Source: Streptomyces niger (GTDB lineage: Bacteria; Actinomycetota; Actinomycetes; Streptomycetales; Streptomycetaceae). Taken from it: a stretch of 22,095 bases of DNA. Below, one piece after another: positions 1 through 6,149 of the stretch. Each line of letters opens with the position of its first letter. Within the stretch, counting starts at the first letter, position 1. The translations under genes and the position numbers were made by a program. The DNA is taken from the NCBI RefSeq assembly GCF_000718305.1, contig NZ_JOFQ01000043.1, positions 1 through 22,095 of the forward strand, written 5' to 3'. A model generated the notes under the pieces. It was given only the letters and a program-made list of their open reading frames with translations. It was not told the DNA's origin and made no database searches.

Positions 1-6
1 GTTCTT

Positions 7-30
7 GGGGGTGGGGTGAGGGGGTGGGGG
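7..30 (+). other. Predicted G-quadruplex motif
   Basis: Four G-runs of 5, 4, 5 and 5 bases lie at 7-11, 13-16, 20-24 and 26-30. The loops between them are only T, TGA and T. This fits the consensus for a very stable intramolecular four-tier quadruplex on the plus strand. The remaining sequence to about 130 is G/C-rich, and I see no gene in it. The role is unknown; the neighbouring gene to the left lies outside the window. Confidence 0.5.
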
Positions 31-133
31 CCTGAGGGGTCGGGTCGGGTGCCCGGCTGTGGGCAGGGCCCCTCCCTCTCCCCGAGAAGTGACGTTGCCC
101 CTCCCCCACCGCCGTCACACTCATGCCGAGCTA

Positions 134-144
134 GTGCCGCATCA
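134..144 (+). repeat. Left terminal inverted repeat of IS630-type element
   Basis: GTGCCGCATCA is directly preceded by the TA duplication at 132-133. Its exact complement lies at 600-610. It overlaps the transposase stop codon (142-144). The inner continuation to about 161 also matches the second IS end at 1147-1176. Confidence 0.8.
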
Positions 145-576
145 GGCTACGTTCGCCCTGTCGACCACGGCTCGTAGCCGCTGGTCGTCGGCATGCTTGT
201 TCCGCCAGATGATGTAGCGGCGGATCTTGCTGCCCTGTTCCTTGTGGCTGGCGTGGTCAGTGCCGTCGAGGGTGAAGTAGCGCAGGGCGGTGAACTGGGC
301 TTCGATGCGGTTGGGCCAGGAGCTGTTGGTCGGTGTGTAGGCGAACTCGACGTCGTTCGCCGTGGCCCATCGGCGATCCTCACCACCGGCATACTGGGCG
401 GAGAGCAACACCATCTGTGCCCGTCGCCAGGTCACCACCGACCCACTGCCCCTGCGGACAATCCGCAGCAACCGTCTGCCTTCGTCGTCATCGATCTCAC
501 GGACGCATACTCGGTCTGCCGCCCGGACAGCTTGGCGGCACCGAACCACACGGGCAAACGTCCACCGTCGTGTCAC
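142..576 (-). pseudogene. IS630-family transposase, internally deleted
   Basis: This 144-residue frame joins the N-terminal part of an IS630 transposase (about residues 1-61, with the REIDDDEGRRLLRIVRRGSGS-like helix-turn-helix lead) directly to its C-terminal part (from about residue 70). The C-terminal part contains the family signature YTPTNSSW, then NRIEAQF and IIWRNKHADD. Full-length members are roughly 350 residues, so some 200 are missing, including the region that carries the first two catalytic aspartates of the DDE triad. The IEAQF glutamate remains. The frame is still open across the junction, so a short product is possible, but no transposase activity is expected. It lies inside a complete pair of IS ends. 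Confidence 0.85.
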
Positions 577-599
577 ATCACAACGGGACGAGGATTCTG

Positions 600-610
600 T
601 GATGCGGCAC
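600..610 (-). repeat. Right terminal inverted repeat of IS630-type element
   Basis: TGATGCGGCAC is the exact complement of 134-144 and is followed by TA (611-612) and G. The last base of the repeat supplies the third base of the DUF664 gene's TAG stop codon (612-610 read on the minus strand). Confidence 0.8.
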
Positions 611-1104
611 TAGCGCCCGGTCGTCCCGTCGATCTGTTCCCGCAAGATATCGGCATGGCCAGCATGCCGGGCGGTCTCGCTGGTCATGTGAGCAACGACC
701 CACCGCACCGAGAGGAACGTGTCCTCGACCGGGATCGCGACAGACTCTCCCAGGTCGCCGACGGAACGAATCGCGGCGTCGCTGGCTGCGATCGCCGCGT
801 CGTAATCGGCCAGCACCTGCCTGGCGCTATGACCGGTCGGCACCTGCATGTCGACATCACCGGGATTGTCCGACTCCCGACCGGCCACGTGATACCCGAA
901 CCAGAACCGCTCCGCCAGAGTCAGATGATGGACCAGGCCCAGCAGTGTGGTCCCCGACTCCACCAAGCCCCGGCGTAGCTGCTCCTCCGTCAGACCGTCG
1001 GTCTTCTTCACCACGCACTGCCTGGAGAACGACAGGAAAGCCATCGCGGTATCCAGTTCACTACCGTCATTGCGGGGTACCGGGCGGCGCTGAGTCTCAG
1101 CCAT
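610..1104 (-). CDS. DinB/DUF664 family protein (putative thiol-dependent transferase)
   Basis: The product is 164 residues from the ATG at 1104. It has the four-helix DinB/DUF664 pattern: a helix with LLGLVHHLTLAERFWF near residues 54-69 and the late ETARHAGHADILREQIDG segment, whose histidines normally help bind a divalent metal. Actinobacterial members include mycothiol-dependent S-transferases; the substrate here is unknown. No good Shine-Dalgarno precedes the ATG. Instead, a 9-bp GC hairpin (1118-1141) lies just upstream. The frame stays open to a GTG at 1176 contributed by an IS630 end, which could give a 24-residue extension, but I consider the ATG more likely because family similarity begins after it. 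The TAG stop is completed by the end of the IS630 element at 610. Confidence 0.8.
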   Translation of the reverse strand: MAETQRRPVPRNDGSELDTAMAFLSFSRQCVVKKTDGLTEEQLRRGLVESGTTLLGLVHHLTLAERFWFGYHVAGRESDNPGDVDMQVPTGHSARQVLADYDAAIAASDAAIRSVGDLGESVAIPVEDTFLSVRWVVAHMTSETARHAGHADILREQIDGTTGR

Positions 1105-1117
1105 GCCGGTGACTTTA

Positions 1118-1141
1118 GCGGCGCGGTCCCGCCCGCGCCGC
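1118..1141 (-). terminator. GC hairpin between hydrolase and DUF664 genes
   Basis: A 9-bp perfect inverted repeat GCGGCGCGG / CCGCGCCGC (1118-1126 and 1133-1141) has a 6-nt loop. On the minus strand it follows the hydrolase stop by about 35 nt and is followed by TAAAGT, not a U-run. It may terminate hydrolase transcription or may structure the DUF664 leader, since it ends 13 nt before that ATG. Which of these is true cannot be told from the sequence. Confidence 0.35.
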
Positions 1142-1146
1142 GAATT

Positions 1147-1176
1147 ACAGGGCGAACGTTGCCTGATACGGCACAC
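1147..1176 (+). mobile_element. Remnant end of a second IS630 copy
   Basis: The complement of this stretch matches the left end of the element at 134-161, with two extra bases (GTGTGCC instead of GTGCC) and two substitutions (GTATCAGGCAACG against GCATCAGGCTACG). It even retains the last transposase codons, R-A-N-V-A-stop, reading plus (1149-1166). It is flanked outside by TA and G (1177-1179). Inside 1147 the similarity stops, so only the terminal ~30 bp survive. It lies in inverted orientation to the left end at 134, making the two an imperfect outer repeat around the DUF664 gene. Confidence 0.7.
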
Positions 1177-2105
1177 TAGCGGCCGCCACTGACAATTCGC
1201 TTGTCCAGCCAGCTCAGCAGGTCCTGCTGGACCTCGTCGCGGTTGGTCTCGTTGAGGATCTCGTGGCGGGCGTCGGAGTACGCCGTCCAGGTCAGGTCCT
1301 CGGTGCCGAGGTAGCGGAAGTCCTCCAGGAGTTCGTAGACCAGGGTCATCCGCTGGTTGCAGGGGTCCTGGTCGCCGACGGCCAGGTGCACGGGCAGGTC
1401 GCGGGGCGTGCGGGCGAGGTTCGCCGGGTCGTTGACCTTGCGGACGGCGCGTACCCAGTCCAGCGCGAGCCCCGTACAGAAGGGGAAGCCGCAGTCCTCG
1501 TCGGCGACGTACGTGTCCACCTCGGCCGCGTCACGGGAGAGCCACTCGAAGCCGGTGCGGTGCGGGTACGGATCGTTGAACGAGCCGAAGAGGCGCGGGA
1601 TGAAGTCCGAGAGCGCGGTGCGGCCCTGACGCGCCGCCTCGGCCTCCAGTGCGGCGATCGCCCCCTCGATCTCGGCGCCGGGCAGGGTGCGGAAGGTGCC
1701 CGAGAGGATCAGCCCGGCCAGCCCGTCGGCGTACTCCTGCGCGTAGTCGCGGGCGAGCATCGAGCCCATGCTGTGGCCGAGCAGCACCAGGGGCACGCCC
1801 GGGTGCAGGCCACGCGCCGTGTCGCCGATGGCCTTGAGGTCGTCGACGGTGCGGCGCCAGGCGTCCTCGCCGACGACGCCGCGGCCACCGGTGGACGCGG
1901 CGGTGGCGCCGTGTCCGCGGTGGTCGGAGGCGAGGACTCCGTAGCCGTGCGCGGTCAGGAAGCGGGCGAAGCGGTCGTAGCGGCGGGCGTGTTCGGCGGC
2001 GCCGTGCGCGATCTGTACGAGGGCGCGCGGGTGCCCCGCCTCGGGGAGCCAGGTGTAGGTGGCCACTCGGGTGCCGTCGGGCGCCTCGTGGAAGTCCTGC
2101 TTCAT
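1176..2105 (-). CDS. Alpha/beta hydrolase (monoacylglycerol lipase / lysophospholipase-like)
   Basis: This 309-residue cytoplasmic protein belongs to the serine aminopeptidase S33 / lysophospholipase branch of the alpha/beta hydrolases. The oxyanion-hole HG is at 34-35, the nucleophile elbow GHSMGS puts the serine at 112, an acid is at D245 or D247 (VGDQD), and the catalytic histidine is H281 (DARHE). The cap region between about 140 and 225 is typical of monoglyceride-lipase-like enzymes; the natural ester is unknown. AAAGGACG lies a few bases before the ATG. The TAG stop coincides with the TA flank and first base of the IS630 remnant at 1176-1178, so the insertion landed in the stop codon without changing the protein. 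No signal peptide is seen. Confidence 0.88.
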   Translation of the reverse strand: MKQDFHEAPDGTRVATYTWLPEAGHPRALVQIAHGAAEHARRYDRFARFLTAHGYGVLASDHRGHGATAASTGGRGVVGEDAWRRTVDDLKAIGDTARGLHPGVPLVLLGHSMGSMLARDYAQEYADGLAGLILSGTFRTLPGAEIEGAIAALEAEAARQGRTALSDFIPRLFGSFNDPYPHRTGFEWLSRDAAEVDTYVADEDCGFPFCTGLALDWVRAVRKVNDPANLARTPRDLPVHLAVGDQDPCNQRMTLVYELLEDFRYLGTEDLTWTAYSDARHEILNETNRDEVQQDLLSWLDKRIVSGGR

Positions 2106-2478
2106 GGCGTCGTCCTTTCACTGTTGACGCGGGCGGCACGGGCGAGCCAGACCACCCTCTCGTCCGGGAACCCGGCCACTTTCCCGCCCGGGGGCGGGGC
2201 ACGCCAAGAGGTGACGCGGCGCCGTGTCGACCTTGGTTCCTGCTGCGAGCCCTGCGGCCTCGGCCGCCGGGCCTACGAGGGGGAGGCGTCGGGTGGCGCG
2301 GGGCGGGCGTGTGCGTGCTACGGCACCGGCAGGCCGTGCCCCGCGCCGTCTGGCGCTGCTCCGGTGCGTCGGGGTGGGGTGCTTGACGTGCGTGCGCTAC
2401 GCACTCCTCCGGTGATGTGACCCCGTCGAAATTCGGTCACGCGTACCCACGTAGCGAGCAACTCTGATCACTTCTACC
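2106..2478. other. Gene-poor interval
   Basis: I see no convincing gene here. Open frames are GC-skewed shadows without family features. A short 6-bp inverted repeat (GTGCGT / ACGCAC, about 2389-2405) follows a TTGACG hexamer (2383-2388), but no matching -10 element is visible. GC content drops after about 2410, leading into the AT-richer segment upstream of the acyl-CoA dehydrogenase gene. Confidence 0.4.
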
Positions 2479-2682
2479 TCAGTTCTGCATTTCCGCATGT
2501 GAGAGCCCCACGGGGTGGTGAAGGATCAACGCGCACTCCCACGTCTTTGCATAAATGCGATCAATAGAGGTTTTATGCGCCCTGCGCCAGGTATGCCAAC
2601 GGGTGTTGCACTCGGGGTAACCACAGACCAACTGTCCGGATTCAATCGAAGGAATGTCACATACCGGATGAACGAATTCCAT
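2479..2682 (-). CDS. Possible small Cys/His-rich protein (doubtful)
   Basis: I do not recognise this 67-residue frame. It contains C8, C20, C25 and C50 with H30 and H36; the segment VCGYPECNTRWHTWRRAH resembles a small zinc-finger arrangement (C-x4-C-x4-H-x5-H). It lies in an AT-richer stretch, and its codons lack the G/C third-position bias of every neighbour, so it is either acquired DNA or not coding. The ATG at 2682 has no Shine-Dalgarno. It faces away from the acyl-CoA dehydrogenase gene, whose start is 32 bp away. A regulatory region that happens to be open is an equal alternative. Confidence 0.3.
   Translation of the reverse strand: MEFVHPVCDIPSIESGQLVCGYPECNTRWHTWRRAHKTSIDRIYAKTWECALILHHPVGLSHAEMQN
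2549..2578. promoter_or_regulatory. Possible operator: GCATAAA-N16-TTTATGC
   Basis: A 7-bp inverted repeat with half-sites at 2549-2555 and 2572-2578 lies in the AT-rich part of the interval, about 140 bp before the acyl-CoA dehydrogenase start. Spaced half-sites of this size fit a dimeric repressor, but no regulator gene is adjacent. AT-rich 7-mers are rare in this DNA, which is the main support. Confidence 0.25.
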
Positions 2683-2714
2683 TAGCGCGGACGCATCACG
2701 GAGGAGGGCTCGTC

Positions 2715-3953
2715 TTGCCTCGCTACTTCACGGACCAGCGGCATGAGGCACTCCGGCATCGGGTGCGCGACTTCGCCGAGCGCGAAGTCCGCCCCCACAT
2801 AGCCGAGATGGAGGCAGGTCGTACCGTTTGCCACGCCCTGTCGCGCCGGATCGCCCGCCAGGGGTGGATCGGCGCGACCGTGGCACGCGGATACGGCGGT
2901 ATGGGGGCCGGGCACCTGGCCAAGACGGTGATAATCGAGGAGCTCTCCCGGGTCAGCGCCGCCATGGGCGCGATGGTGCAGGCGTCCCAGCTCGGCGTCG
3001 CGAAGATCATCCATTTCGGCAGCGAGGAGCAGAAGAAGACCTGGCTGCCGGCCATCGCCGCGGGCGAGTGCCTCCCGACCATCGCGGTCACCGAACCGCA
3101 CTCCGGCGGCCACGTCCTCGGCATGACCAGCAGCGCGGTACGGGAGGGCGACGACTACATCCTCAACGGCCGCAAGGTCTACGTCGGCAACAGCCACGTT
3201 GGCGATCTGCACGGCGTGGTCGTGCGTACCGGCGAGGGCTCGCACGGCCTGTCGGCCTTCCTGGTGGAACACGACCGCCCCGGCTTCCGGGTCGGCCCCG
3301 AGGCCGCCACGATGGGCCTGCACGGCTTCAGCTTCGGCGAGCTGCTCTTCGACAACTGCCGTGTCCCCGCGGCCAATCTGCTGGGTCAGGAGGGGGACGG
3401 ACTGGCCGTCGCGTACTCCTCCAGCGTGCTGTACGGCCGCCCGAACCTCACCGCCGTCTCGCTCGGCATCCATCAGGCGGTCCTGGAGGAGACCGCGCGG
3501 TTCTGCACGGAACGCCAGCGCTACGGCAAGCCGCTGCACGCGCTGCCCAACATCCAACTCAAGCTGGGTCGCATCCAGTCCAGGCTGCTGACGGCCCGGC
3601 TCGCGGCCTACCACGCGGTGCACCTGCTGGACCAGGGCGAGAGCTGTGACGCGGAGCTGATGAACGCCAAGCTCGTGAACGTCGAGTCGGCGATCGAGTC
3701 GGCACGCGACGCGATGGAGATCCACGCCGCGTGCGGGCTGTTCACCGACCGACCGGTGGAGCGCTATCTGCGGGACGCCCACCACATCTACGCGCCCGCC
3801 GGCACCTCCGACGTCCAGCTGCTGCGCCTGGGCGAGCTGGCGCTGGGCTCGGTGCGCGGCGAGTGGTCCAGCCGGCTCGCGGACCGGGTGCGCACGACGG
3901 AGCTCGTCCCCCAGCAGTACCCTCAGCAGGCCTACGCGGGAGTGGGCTGCTGA
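2715..3953 (+). CDS. Acyl-CoA dehydrogenase-like flavoprotein, catalytic Glu motif altered
   Basis: This 412-residue protein has full acyl-CoA dehydrogenase architecture: an N-terminal helical domain (1-120), the beta domain with AVTEPHSGGHVLGM (124-137) and NGRKVYVGNSH (151-161), and the C-terminal helical domain with RQRYGKPL (267-274). Normal members carry a catalytic base in YEGTS near the C-terminus; here the segment is YAPAGTSDVQ (359-368), without the Glu and with two extra residues. The alternative helix-G base of isovaleryl-CoA dehydrogenases aligns with a Gly (YGR, 240-242). The SGGHVLGM and APAGTSD features recall FkbI-type dehydrogenases that act on carrier-bound extender units in polyketide pathways; this is inference from memory. 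The start is TTG, chosen for GGAGGAGG at 2700-2707. It stands alone between a gene-poor stretch and a strong terminator. Confidence 0.85.
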   Translation: MPRYFTDQRHEALRHRVRDFAEREVRPHIAEMEAGRTVCHALSRRIARQGWIGATVARGYGGMGAGHLAKTVIIEELSRVSAAMGAMVQASQLGVAKIIHFGSEEQKKTWLPAIAAGECLPTIAVTEPHSGGHVLGMTSSAVREGDDYILNGRKVYVGNSHVGDLHGVVVRTGEGSHGLSAFLVEHDRPGFRVGPEAATMGLHGFSFGELLFDNCRVPAANLLGQEGDGLAVAYSSSVLYGRPNLTAVSLGIHQAVLEETARFCTERQRYGKPLHALPNIQLKLGRIQSRLLTARLAAYHAVHLLDQGESCDAELMNAKLVNVESAIESARDAMEIHAACGLFTDRPVERYLRDAHHIYAPAGTSDVQLLRLGELALGSVRGEWSSRLADRVRTTELVPQQYPQQAYAGVGC

Positions 3954-4004
3954 CCGGAGAAGCGATCCGACGACGGCGGCTCACCGCGGGAGAGCCGCAC
4001 TCAC

Positions 4005-4055
4005 AACGGCCCGGTGGGGCCCCGCTGTCCGGCAGCGGGGCCCCACCGGGCCGTT
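4005..4055. terminator. Strong bidirectional terminator hairpin
   Basis: A perfect 23-bp inverted repeat (4005-4027 and 4033-4055) has a 5-nt loop, TCCGG. The stem is about 80% GC. It lies between the convergent acyl-CoA dehydrogenase (stop 3953) and GAF protein (stop 4081) genes. There is AA before and TT after the stem rather than a U-run, as is usual for Streptomyces terminators. Confidence 0.85.
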
Positions 4056-4080
4056 CCTCCGTAGCGCGCGGCTGGTGGGC

Positions 4081-4689
4081 TCACAGCCCCTCCGTGCGCT
4101 CCTGCTCCATCAGATGGATCTGGTCGACCAGCCGGGCCGCCATCGACTTGATGGTCTCCAGGCCCTCGCGGCCCCACGGGCGCGGTTCGAGGTCCACGAC
4201 GCAGACCGTGCCGAGCGCCATGCCCGTACGGTCGATCAGCGGCGCGCCGAGGTAGGAGCGGATGCCGATCTCGTCGACGACCGGGTTGCCGGCGAACCGC
4301 GGGTAGTCGCAGACGTCCTCCAGGACCAGCGCCTTGCGGCGGACGATGACGTGCGGGCAGTAGCCGTGGTCGCGGGCCATCACCCGGCCCGGTTGGGCGC
4401 TGGCGGGCGCGGGGCCCAGCTCGACGGGGGCCTGTTCCTCGGCGGGGGTGTAGAGGCCCGCGAAGTACTGCCGGTGCTCGTCGATGAAGTTGACCATGGC
4501 GTACGGCGCCCGGGTGGTCCGGGCGAGGTTGCGCGCGAAGTCGTCGAAGGCGGGCAGCGGTTCCTCGCCGATGCCGAGTGTGCGCAGCCGGGCGACGCGG
4601 GCCGGCGCCTCGTCGTCGTCCGGTGTCAGCAGCAGGTGGCGGGTGGGGTCGTAGGTGGCGGCGGACAGGTGGGGGGCGGGGCGGTTCAT
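4081..4689 (-). CDS. GAF domain protein, fifth gene of the conservon
   Basis: The product is 202 residues, with a single GAF domain from about 33 to 195. Typical family positions are MVNFIDEHRQYF (65-76), GYCPHVI with C111, DYPRFAGNPVV (128-138), IRSYLGAPL (143-151) and GTVCVVD (160-166). This subtype senses small ligands or redox state in many bacteria; C111, C127 and C163 are candidate reactive residues, but the ligand is unknown. Its ATG overlaps the cvnD stop codon in an ATGA arrangement (4686-4689), so it is translationally coupled and probably works with the CvnABCD complex at the membrane. No output domain is present, so it probably acts through protein contact. Confidence 0.85.
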   Translation of the reverse strand: MNRPAPHLSAATYDPTRHLLLTPDDDEAPARVARLRTLGIGEEPLPAFDDFARNLARTTRAPYAMVNFIDEHRQYFAGLYTPAEEQAPVELGPAPASAQPGRVMARDHGYCPHVIVRRKALVLEDVCDYPRFAGNPVVDEIGIRSYLGAPLIDRTGMALGTVCVVDLEPRPWGREGLETIKSMAARLVDQIHLMEQERTEGL

Positions 4690-5321
4690 GGCAGCTCCGA
4701 GGCGAGGGCGGGGGTCAGTAGGTGCTGGACGAGGGCGACCAGGACGTTGGTCGCGGAACTGCAGTGCCGGGCGTCGCACAGCACCACCGGGGTGCGGGGT
4801 GAGAGGTCTATGGCGGCGCGTACCTCGTCCGGTTCGTAGTGGAAGGAGCCGTCGAACTGGTTGACCGCGACGATGAATTCGATGCCGCGGCGCTCGAAGA
4901 AGTCGACGGCGGAGAAGCAGTGTTCGAGGCGTCGGGTGTCGGCGAGGACGACGGCGCCGAGTGCGCCGGCCGACAGCTCGTCCCACATGAACCAGAAACG
5001 TTCCTGGCCGGGCGTCCCGAAGAGGTACAGCACATGGTCGGTGCTGACGGTGATGCGCCCGAAGTCCATCGCGACGGTGGTGGTGGTCTTGTCCTCGACA
5101 CCGTCCAGGCAATCGGTGCCGATGCTGACCTGGGTGAGGAGTTCTTCCGTGCACAGCGGTTCGATCTCGCTGACGGCGCCGACGAAGGTGGTCTTGCCGA
5201 CCCCGAAGCCGCCCGCGACCAGGATCTTCAGGGCGGCGGGGAAGGGGTCGCCCGCGGGCGTGGTGTCCGGGGCGTACGGTTCGAAAGTACCGGTCGCTTC
5301 AAAGACGCTGTCGGAGTCCAT
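4686..5321 (-). CDS. cvnD: CvnD, conservon small GTPase-like protein
   Basis: This 211-residue P-loop GTPase is of the Streptomyces conservon type. Visible motifs are GGFGVGKTT (37-45), the switch-like segment TTTTVAMDFGRI (79-90), the G3 equivalent FGTPGQERFW (101-110) and the G4 equivalent NQFDG (154-158). In the known conservons, CvnD binds guanine nucleotides and forms a membrane-associated complex with the histidine-kinase-like CvnA, roadblock CvnB and DUF742 CvnC, similar to eukaryotic G-protein coupling. The ATG at 5321 follows GGAGG with 9-nt spacing and overlaps the end of cvnC by 23 nt. The 3' end overlaps the GAF gene start. Confidence 0.92.
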   Translation of the reverse strand: MDSDSVFEATGTFEPYAPDTTPAGDPFPAALKILVAGGFGVGKTTFVGAVSEIEPLCTEELLTQVSIGTDCLDGVEDKTTTTVAMDFGRITVSTDHVLYLFGTPGQERFWFMWDELSAGALGAVVLADTRRLEHCFSAVDFFERRGIEFIVAVNQFDGSFHYEPDEVRAAIDLSPRTPVVLCDARHCSSATNVLVALVQHLLTPALASELP

Positions 5322-5700
5322 GCAGCACCGCCTCCAGGAGAGCTCGGTCGGTATGGGGCGACGGGCCGTGCGGATCCTGCACGGGGGCCCGGGCGGTGAG
5401 GGCTCCGCAGTCGACGAGATCCGCGAGGAGCACCTTGGTGACCACCGCCGGCAGGCGTATGTGTGCGGCGACCTCGGCCACGGAGACCGGGCCGCCGCAC
5501 AGGCCAAGGACCTGCATGTGGTCCGGGCCCTGACACGTCACCGGCCGTTTCCCGGTGGCCATCACCATCGTCAGCAGGTCGAAGTGGGCGGTCGGGCGGG
5601 TCCGTCCGTTGCTGACGGTGTACGGACGGACCAGCCGGCCGGCCTCGTCGTCGAGCCACAGCGGCTCCGACCCCTGCCGTCGCCGGCGACGTACCGCCAT
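5299..5700 (-). CDS. cvnC: CvnC, DUF742 protein of conservon
   Basis: This 133-residue DUF742 protein has the family landmarks LVRPYTVSNGRTRP (residues 23-36), FDLLTMV and a C-terminal winged-helix-like segment SVAEVAAHIRLPAVVTKVLLADLVDCGAL. DUF742 proteins accompany CvnB and CvnD in all conservons. The polybasic N-terminus (MAVRRRRRQG) is typical of the family. The gene starts 2 nt after the cvnB stop and runs 23 nt into cvnD, so all are one translationally coupled operon. Confidence 0.92.
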   Translation of the reverse strand: MAVRRRRRQGSEPLWLDDEAGRLVRPYTVSNGRTRPTAHFDLLTMVMATGKRPVTCQGPDHMQVLGLCGGPVSVAEVAAHIRLPAVVTKVLLADLVDCGALTARAPVQDPHGPSPHTDRALLEAVLHGLRQRL

Positions 5701-5702
5701 GC

Positions 5703-6149
5703 TCAGCGCCCGCCCGCCCGTGCCTGGTGGCGCGCGGGCGTGGCGAGGTAGGGCCGTACGCTCTTGACGAGCATGCCCATTTCGTAGCCGAGCACGGCGA
5801 CGTCGGCCTCGCGGTCGGCGAGGACGGCGAGGTTGGCGCCGGATCCCGCGGTGGACACGAAGAGCAGGGCGGATTCCAGCTCGACGACGACCTGGAGGAC
5901 GTCGTCGCCGTCGCCGAAGCGGACGCCTGCGCTGCGGGCGAGGCTGTAGAGGCCGGAGGCGAGCGCGGCCATGTGGTCGGCGCTGTCCGGCTCGAAGCCG
6001 TGTGCGGCCTTGACCAGGCCGTCGGAGGAGAGCAGCAGGGCGCTTCTGGCGTGGGGTACGCGCTGGACGAGTCCGGTCAGCAGCCAGGACAGGTCCGTCG
6101 TGGGCCGGCCGCCGTGCCGCTGGGGCTGTACGTGAACGTCACTCACCAT
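5703..6149 (-). CDS. cvnB: CvnB, roadblock/LC7 protein of conservon
   Basis: This 148-residue roadblock/LC7 protein has LSWLLTGLVQRVPHARSALLLSSDGL near residues 20-45, then an alpha/beta core ending in LAVLADREADVAVLGYEMGMLV. Roadblock proteins bind and regulate small GTPases, here CvnD. GAGGAGA precedes the ATG. The start overlaps the end of the cvnA reading frame by 11 nt, provided that the cvnA frameshift is taken into account. An internal GTG two codons later is an alternative start. Confidence 0.92.
   Translation of the reverse strand: MVSDVHVQPQRHGGRPTTDLSWLLTGLVQRVPHARSALLLSSDGLVKAAHGFEPDSADHMAALASGLYSLARSAGVRFGDGDDVLQVVVELESALLFVSTAGSGANLAVLADREADVAVLGYEMGMLVKSVRPYLATPARHQARAGGR

Larger units (their letters stand above)
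134..610 (-). mobile_element. Internally deleted IS630-family element (MITE-like)
   Basis: The element is bounded by 11-bp perfect terminal inverted repeats, GTGCCGCATCA at 134-144 and its complement at 600-610. Each end is flanked by TA (132-133 and 611-612). The outer bases rebuild a C-TA-G target, the CTAG preference known for IS630 elements. At about 477 bp it is less than half the usual length of an IS630 element. The enclosed transposase frame keeps both termini but has lost its middle. The ends look intact, so it could in principle be mobilised in trans by a full-length relative, although it cannot encode a working transposase itself. Confidence 0.8.

Noticed and set aside
1263..2420. 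Long plus-strand open frame of 385 codons opposite the hydrolase gene
   Set aside because: It is antisense to a well-supported alpha/beta hydrolase, has Gly/Val/Arg-rich low-complexity sequence and no family features; it results from high GC.
2682..3785. Minus-strand frame of 367 codons opposite the acyl-CoA dehydrogenase gene
   Set aside because: No domain signal; antisense to a gene with an excellent ribosome site and full family motifs.
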